Position numbers and translations under genes: made by a program. This document shows, one piece after another, positions 58,948-64,000 of a stretch of 64,000 nt of DNA; within the stretch, counting starts at the first letter, position 1; the number at the start of each line of letters is the position of its first letter. Location of the stretch: the NCBI RefSeq assembly GCF_000204055.1, contig NW_006768814.1, forward strand, positions 395,322 to 459,321, in the 5' to 3' direction. Source of the stretch: Melampsora larici-populina 98AG31. Taxonomy: Eukaryota; Basidiomycota; Pucciniomycetes; Pucciniales; Melampsoraceae. The notes beneath the pieces are model-generated. The model was not told where the DNA came from. It worked only from the letters and a program-made list of their open reading frames with translations, and did no database searches.

Positions 58948-60369
58948 TCATTCTAATTCTTCTAATTCCTCATCATCATCATCCTCATCATCATCATCAT
59001 CATCATTTGTTTCTTGTTTTTCATCCAAGGCTAATCCACTTGGTTCATCTTCTTCTTCTTCTTGTTCTTCTTCTTCATTTGTACGTGGAATGACTAATAA
59101 ATCTTCAGAGATTAATGAAAATCGATCAGTGAGTGCTAAAAAACGTGCATAAAGACTTGTTTCAGTCTGAATTAAAAAAAGTAACATTCGATCAGTTTGT
59201 TTTTTCCTGATAGTTTGGAAAGGTGATCAGTTGGCAACTCACTTCGCATTGATCGAATACATCTCGATGATGAAACCATGCATGTGCAAAAATTCGATAA
59301 AGTCTTCTGGCAATCGATGTGAAATGTTTAATTGAGGTGGAGGGAATTTGTAACCTGGCAGTAAAAGTGATAGCCGTAGAGGATCGGAAGCAGTTAGGAT
59401 GCGTTCGATCAGCTCCTGAGGGCCTCAAAGTCAAATCATCAAGATAAGGGTACAAACCGGCTTGGAAAATATCTTGCTGAATTCAGAAGTGCAGTAGCAC
59501 CATCCAGTGTATGTACAATATAATCGATTGCACAGCAGTCATTCTATTGAAATACATAGGGTAAGTTATGATTAAAAAGCTTTTAGGAAGAGGATTATAC
59601 ATACTTCATTCGCAGTAGCATGAGCAGCACAAAGATAAAGCCATTCTCCTGCTTTCATCTCAGGACAAGTAGTACGTGAACATTCAGTTTGTAGAGTACT
59701 GACAAACGGATGACTTAGATCTTGAGAAAACCTTCGAAGTTGTTCATAAATCCAAACTTCTTGTGGTACGAGTGGAGTAGTGCCAGGAGTACCAGGAGTG
59801 CCGGGTGTACCAGGATTAGATTGATTGATATTTGGAGATGGTAAATTAACGATTTGTTCTACATCATGTGGATTAGATCTGACAAGAAGTGCAATATATT
59901 CTTGAACTTGAAATGGTGATTCGATCGAATGTAAAAAAGAACTTGGATCATGAATTGAAGAAGGAGTTGGATATGCATCTTCTAATCTCATTCCTTTACG
60001 AAGTCGTAGTGAAGTGGTGATGGTAAGATTTGATGTAAGTTTTTGTAATTGTTGTTTTGGATTAGGTAAAGGAATAGTAGATTGTCCTGGTTTGGGAGAT
60101 GATGTTGATGATTGAGATGAAGTAGAAGTCGAAGTAGATTCTTTTTCAATTGAGATTGAAGCATGATGAGAATTAGGTGATGAAAGGTAAACAGGTGATA
60201 AGTTTGTAGGATTATTTGATTTTTGATTTTCTTCATTTTGATGATGAGTCTCTGATTTGTTCTTTGAAGGTGAACTTGTCATTGTTTTGATGATTTCTTG
60301 TTTTTGAGTTTCTGATTTGATTGGTTCTTCTACTTTAACTTGATGGTCATCTTGATTTTCTTGATTCAT
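58948..60369 (-). CDS. MOB4/phocein-like protein (STRIPAK component)
   Basis: MOB4 (phocein) is a small adaptor of the striatin-PP2A (STRIPAK) complex, which in fungi controls cell fusion, fruiting and septation. Exons on the minus strand: 59605-60369, 59458-59543, 59243-59354 and 58948-59166, giving 393 residues in frame. The MOB domain is at about 202-345. It contains [28 protein letters not shown] (zinc-site cysteines), [55 protein letters not shown] and [16 protein letters not shown] and HTLDGA point to the phocein branch rather than Mob1 or Mob2. Metazoan phocein is about 225 residues; this one adds 200 low-complexity N-terminal residues with a [13 protein letters not shown] run, and a very acidic C-terminal tail ([19 protein letters not shown]). 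Confidence 0.9.
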
Positions 60370-61183
60370 TGTTTTGATTAAATATTTCTTTAATTCTTTT
60401 TATTTTTCCATTCGATCGATCCATCCACGAGTTCACTCAATCCTCACCACTCACCTGGGGCTGTGACCCGGCCACGAGACTGACAGGGCGGCCATAGGGC
60501 ATTGCACGGCTCTGAGCAGACCCGACGAGGAGGGCCAGAAATCAATCCCGGGGCACACCCAGATAAGAGCTAAAAAGGACCAGAGGGGCTCTTAGAGTAC
60601 CCTTTGGACAGAATTCAGAACCTTTTTCATCAAGTGGACATCATACTTCCATAGATACTCACTTTAGGACCCCTTCCACCGCACCATACAAACAAATCAA
60701 GAAGGCAACATTGTTGGCCCGATTGTGAGAAACAACGGGGTACTACATAGGCATGAATTTCACACGACTCCACTTGAACATGCTTGATGTGGATCAAGCT
60801 CGATATCCTGAGCAAACTGAAGTCATTGGCCTCCAAGCACTCTGATCATGAATGCATCCCACCATTCAGCGGAAGTTGCAGAGGCTTGCAGAGGGCACGC
60901 CTAGACATTGGAAATCAATGACACAGGCGACTGACTTACAGCTTATAAGACGAATTATGCTTCGGGGGTTATCCCACGTGATTTGAACGTGGATCTTGCT
61001 TTGAGGAATTTCCTGGAATATCAGTTTCAGTCCTTTCCCACCGATTCCCGACTTCCTCAATTGGATTTAAAAAGATCTTTCATCTTTTTTACATCCAGGT
61101 CGAACGCTTTCAACACACTGTCGTCCTACAAACTCACCTCAATCACGAGCCAACTGGGCCACAACGACAAGACCTTGACGAGA
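60370..61183. promoter_or_regulatory. Divergent intergenic region between MOB4-like and acyltransferase genes
   Basis: 814 bp between the two start codons, so it holds both promoters and 5' UTRs. There is a GC-rich stretch at 60450-60550, unlike the AT-rich surroundings. A frame open from 60983 runs into the acyltransferase gene but lacks an upstream ATG. Confidence 0.45.
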
Positions 61184-62794
61184 ATGACAGGTTTCGGTTT
61201 CAACACTAAGACCCCGGCCGCATACCAAAGTGTAAACTCGGAGGAAGAACCTTTAAGTACGAATGAATACGAGCAAGAAGAAAATCAAGTCCAAGAGATC
61301 ATACCTTGCCCATCAAAAGAACTCACACAAACTTGGGCAAATGGTTTACGAGGCCTGGCGGCTTTCTGTATCATGATTCATCATTCTATAGTCGCTTTCA
61401 ATTCTGAAGCTACTCTAAATACCAAAGACCCTGATGGCACCGTACATTTTTGGCAGTGGCCTATCTTACGTGCAGTTATATCTCCTACGGTCAGTATCTT
61501 CTTCTATTTACATCTCATGCTTTGCCATCCGCCTCAACAAAAGCACTATACTGATGAGGCCCTTAACAGTTCTTGGTTAATGTATTCTTCGTTTTGTCAG
61601 GTTTGTGCTCCAAAGAATCGCATTGTCTCACACCCTCAACTTACGAATGTTATGTGTATAATCAGGTTATGTGTTATCTTATCGAACTCTCTATCGGGTC
61701 GGTCAAGGGCATCTAGAGGCGGGACCTGTTCAAAGTTCATTGGCATCGGCTTCTTTACGACGAATATTTAGATTATTACCTCCCCCAGTGACCTCAATTG
61801 CGATCTCACATATTATCTTATTGAGTGGAGGTTTTGATTTGACAAGGGCTAAGAAAGTGTGTAGTTGGTGGGGGCCTGCATATACTCCACGTTGGATCAC
61901 CTCCAATTGGCTCGAGCAAACTTTAGAAAGTTTGAAAAGCATGGTGAGTTGAAAAGGTTTTAATTCGGGAGCTATAGTCATAAAGCAGATTATCCATTTA
62001 ATTGACTGACCTTCAAATATTTACAGGCAGTTATATGGTACCGAACGGAAACTGAATCTCAATATAACAATGTCTTGTGGACAATGCCTGAAGAGTTACG
62101 AGGTTCTATGAACGTCTTTTTATTTCTATTGGCAACATCAAGTTTAAAACGTCGATTCCGAGCTATGTTGGCTGTTGGACTAGGTCTTGTGAACCTCTTC
62201 ATGAAAGAAATGTCAATCTTACCATTCATCTCAGGCATTCTCATCGCCGAACTTCAGGTCTCGCAATCCGAACGCAGTAGATCACAAATCACCAAGACAT
62301 ATGCTTATCTTCACCGGTTGATCTTTTTGATCATCTTGATGATGGGTTTGTTTTTTGGATCAGTACCATTCTTCGAAATGAAATCTTCTTCCTGGTCACT
62401 CTGGATGTTTCGAGTCATGTCAAGGTTTTATAATAAGGATGATTTTCAAGAATATCGAGTAAAGACATTATACTACATCATGGGCGGTACTCTTACTGTT
62501 CTCTCAATATCACAATGCACTACTGCCAAACGAATTCTTTCCACTAGACCACTTCAATTTTTAGGTAGAATCTCTTTTTCATTATATGTGATCCATGTTC
62601 CACTCTTACTCAGTCTTGGAGTATCTCTAGTTTCAAATTTTCGAGATTTGGGGGTTTCAAACACTTTTTCAATCTTCCTCATGTTACCTTTTTGGGTTGG
62701 ATTGGTCATCATGTTCAGTTGGCTCATGACAAGGTTTGTAGACGAGAAGGCCATCGCATTTAGCCGGGCATTGGAACGGTATTGGAGTGTATAG
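61184..62794 (+). CDS. Acyltransferase family 3 (PF01757-type) membrane protein
   Basis: Members are multi-pass membrane enzymes that transfer acetyl or acyl groups to sugars or other small molecules; in fungi some are linked to secondary metabolism or wall modification. The substrate here is unknown. Exons are 61184-61489, 61571-61601 (only 31 bp), 61666-61943 and 62027-62794, giving 460 residues in frame. Landmarks are TWANGLRGLAAFCIMIHHS with the conserved R and H near the first helix, and VNVFFVLSGYVLSYRTLYR spanning the micro-exon. Others are MPEELRGSMNVFLFLL, GLVNLFMKEMSILPFISG and the C-terminal LQFLGRISFSLYVIHVPLLL. At least eight hydrophobic segments are visible. The start is the first ATG before the conserved domain. 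Confidence 0.88.
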
Positions 62795-63047
62795 CTACAA
62801 TGCTCCATGTCGTGCCTTAGCATAGCTGTCCTGTAAAACTAGTTCGATATCTTGAGCGAGATGGTTGGTTTTTTTTACTCATGTACTCTACCCTCTATGC
62901 CCTGTTGTAAGTCTCATCTTGTACTGAAGTTTTTTTATACCAAGGACAGCTCCTGTGTACATATTTCTATATCTTTGTAAATAATGGATCTTGTCTGCAA
63001 ACTTTCCAAGGAGAAATTCGGCTTCTCAGGCAATTTTTGATCATAGA
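62795..63047. other. 3' flank of acyltransferase gene
   Basis: Short spacer with T-rich stretches, presumed 3' UTR. No gene seen. Confidence 0.4.
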
Positions 63048-63176
63048 TAAAGTGGACTGATCATCTCACTAATCCCCACTTATTTAGCATGGGTAATTGA
63101 CTTGTGTCTACATCCACTAATGCAACATTACCCTTGCTAAATAAGTGGGGATTAGTGACATGATCAGTCCGCTTTA
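63048..63176. mobile_element. TA-flanked palindromic MITE (Tc1/mariner-like)
   Basis: Left arm TAAAGTGGACTGATCA and right arm TGATCAGTCCGCTTTA; the pairing continues through CACTAATCCCCACTTATTTAGC and its inverse for about 50 bp per arm. TA at both outer edges is the target duplication expected of Tc1/mariner-derived (Stowaway-like) MITEs. The total is about 129 bp. Confidence 0.78.
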
Positions 63177-64000
63177 GTTTCACAATCACTGTGCTTTGCT
63201 CCAAGCCGTGTTCATTATGGATTGAGTGGTTGGTTTCTTGGCGTGTTGTGTTTGTCCGGTCCCTGGCTCTTTGCTTCTTGTAAGCTGTGTTGGTGGCTGA
63301 ATCAGAACCCATCCTGTGGAAGACAATAAGACAAGAATCAGTATTTTGATTAATGCTGTTGGCCTCTTTGGTACGGTTTACCAAAACACTGGTATCACTA
63401 TTCATCTTCCTGCAGGCCAACCCCATACCATCTTGATTCAAAATTGTCACATGTGGTTTCCTGAATGGAATGCTGAGGTAGCTCTAGCTCAGCCCAATAT
63501 GGTTGTACTCCTGACCTGGAATGTCAGGGCATTGCATCACACCCTACAATCAACAACCGACTTTTGAAATGGTCAACTAACCACTCCTAGAGCAGCTCAA
63601 GTAACTCAGATTGGGTCTTCCATTAAATTTAATTCACATCTATCAAAGAAGATGGCTGTTTATTATAGTGCAATTATGGATGAGAAATTTGGGGAAATCA
63701 ACCCCAAATACACTTAATCACATGACAAGTATAATAGGAAGAAATCAGTGGCAAAGAAGTAGTTATTTCTTCTTTCTTGTCATACAAAAAGTTGTCTCTG
63801 TGTTTTCTTTTTTATCTGGTCTGTTCTCTCATTTTCTTTTTGTCTTGTATACATGTCAAGTGTTTTCTGTTTTGTCTTGTTATACACATCAAGTTTGTTT
63901 TCTTGCTGGTCTGTTCTCTGTCTTCTGCTTCAACTGATTTATTCAATGGCCGGATGTATGAGTATAATGAATGTGACATTCATTATATGGGCTACAAACT
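63177..64000. other. Right edge of window; no recognised gene
   Basis: Open frames at 63316-63567 and 63611-63937 (+) show no known domain. From 63770 to 63920 the plus strand is rich in TTTTCT and CTTGT words of low complexity. Confidence 0.4.

Overview
The window reads as nuclear DNA of a basidiomycete fungus, most likely a rust (Pucciniales). The genes are cut by many short GT-AG introns (about 55-135 bp), including all three ribosomal protein genes. The space between genes is AT-rich and full of inverted-repeat transposon remnants, and there is a signalling mucin of the Msb2 type and a secreted protein gene present twice. The rust assignment is inference from style and content; no rRNA or lineage marker is present.

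Layout, left to right. 1-1127 (+): 3' part of a GH43 arabinanase-like gene. 2015-3843 (-): Aurora kinase in seven exons. 4553-4647 (-): intron-containing tRNA-Tyr. 4650-12500: gene-poor, with a palindromic element (7256-7866) and a 2.8 kb element with GAGCATCTCCAAC ends and TAA target duplications (8727-11491) that carries what looks like a captured EMC1 exon. 12503-14763: a tight housekeeping cluster of a Tma17-like proteasome chaperone (+), eL36 (-) and uL23 (+), the two ribosomal genes sharing a 249 bp divergent promoter. 17073-27776: a nearly identical direct duplication of about 4.3-4.5 kb, its halves separated by a 1.9 kb inverted-repeat element sitting exactly at the junction. Each half holds one four-exon gene for a 161-residue secreted protein. 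27889-30441: an unrecognised acidic protein gene, a decayed MFS transporter and a decayed Tc1/mariner transposase. 34211-35150 (+): eL6. 35696-41858: a series of palindromic elements. 42073-43399 (+): Tda10/glycerate-kinase-like P-loop kinase. 49028-53048 (+): Msb2-like signalling mucin of 1272 residues. 54543-55880: a GTAC-rich inverted-repeat element and small repeats. 58948-60369 (-): MOB4/phocein-like protein. 61184-62794 (+): acyltransferase-3 family membrane protein. 63048-63176: a TA-flanked palindrome.

How the genes relate. Fungal genes are not in operons, so neighbours need not share a pathway. Several fit host-associated growth: a cell-wall hydrolase, a surface mucin that in other fungi feeds the invasive-growth MAP kinase route, a MOB4 homologue (STRIPAK), and a duplicated secreted protein. 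Splice sites were worked out by hand from reading frame and family similarity. Every multi-exon model given as confident closes in frame at all junctions.

Most striking region: the recent tandem duplication of the secreted-protein locus with a transposon at its joint. An assembly artefact from two similar haplotypes must be excluded first.
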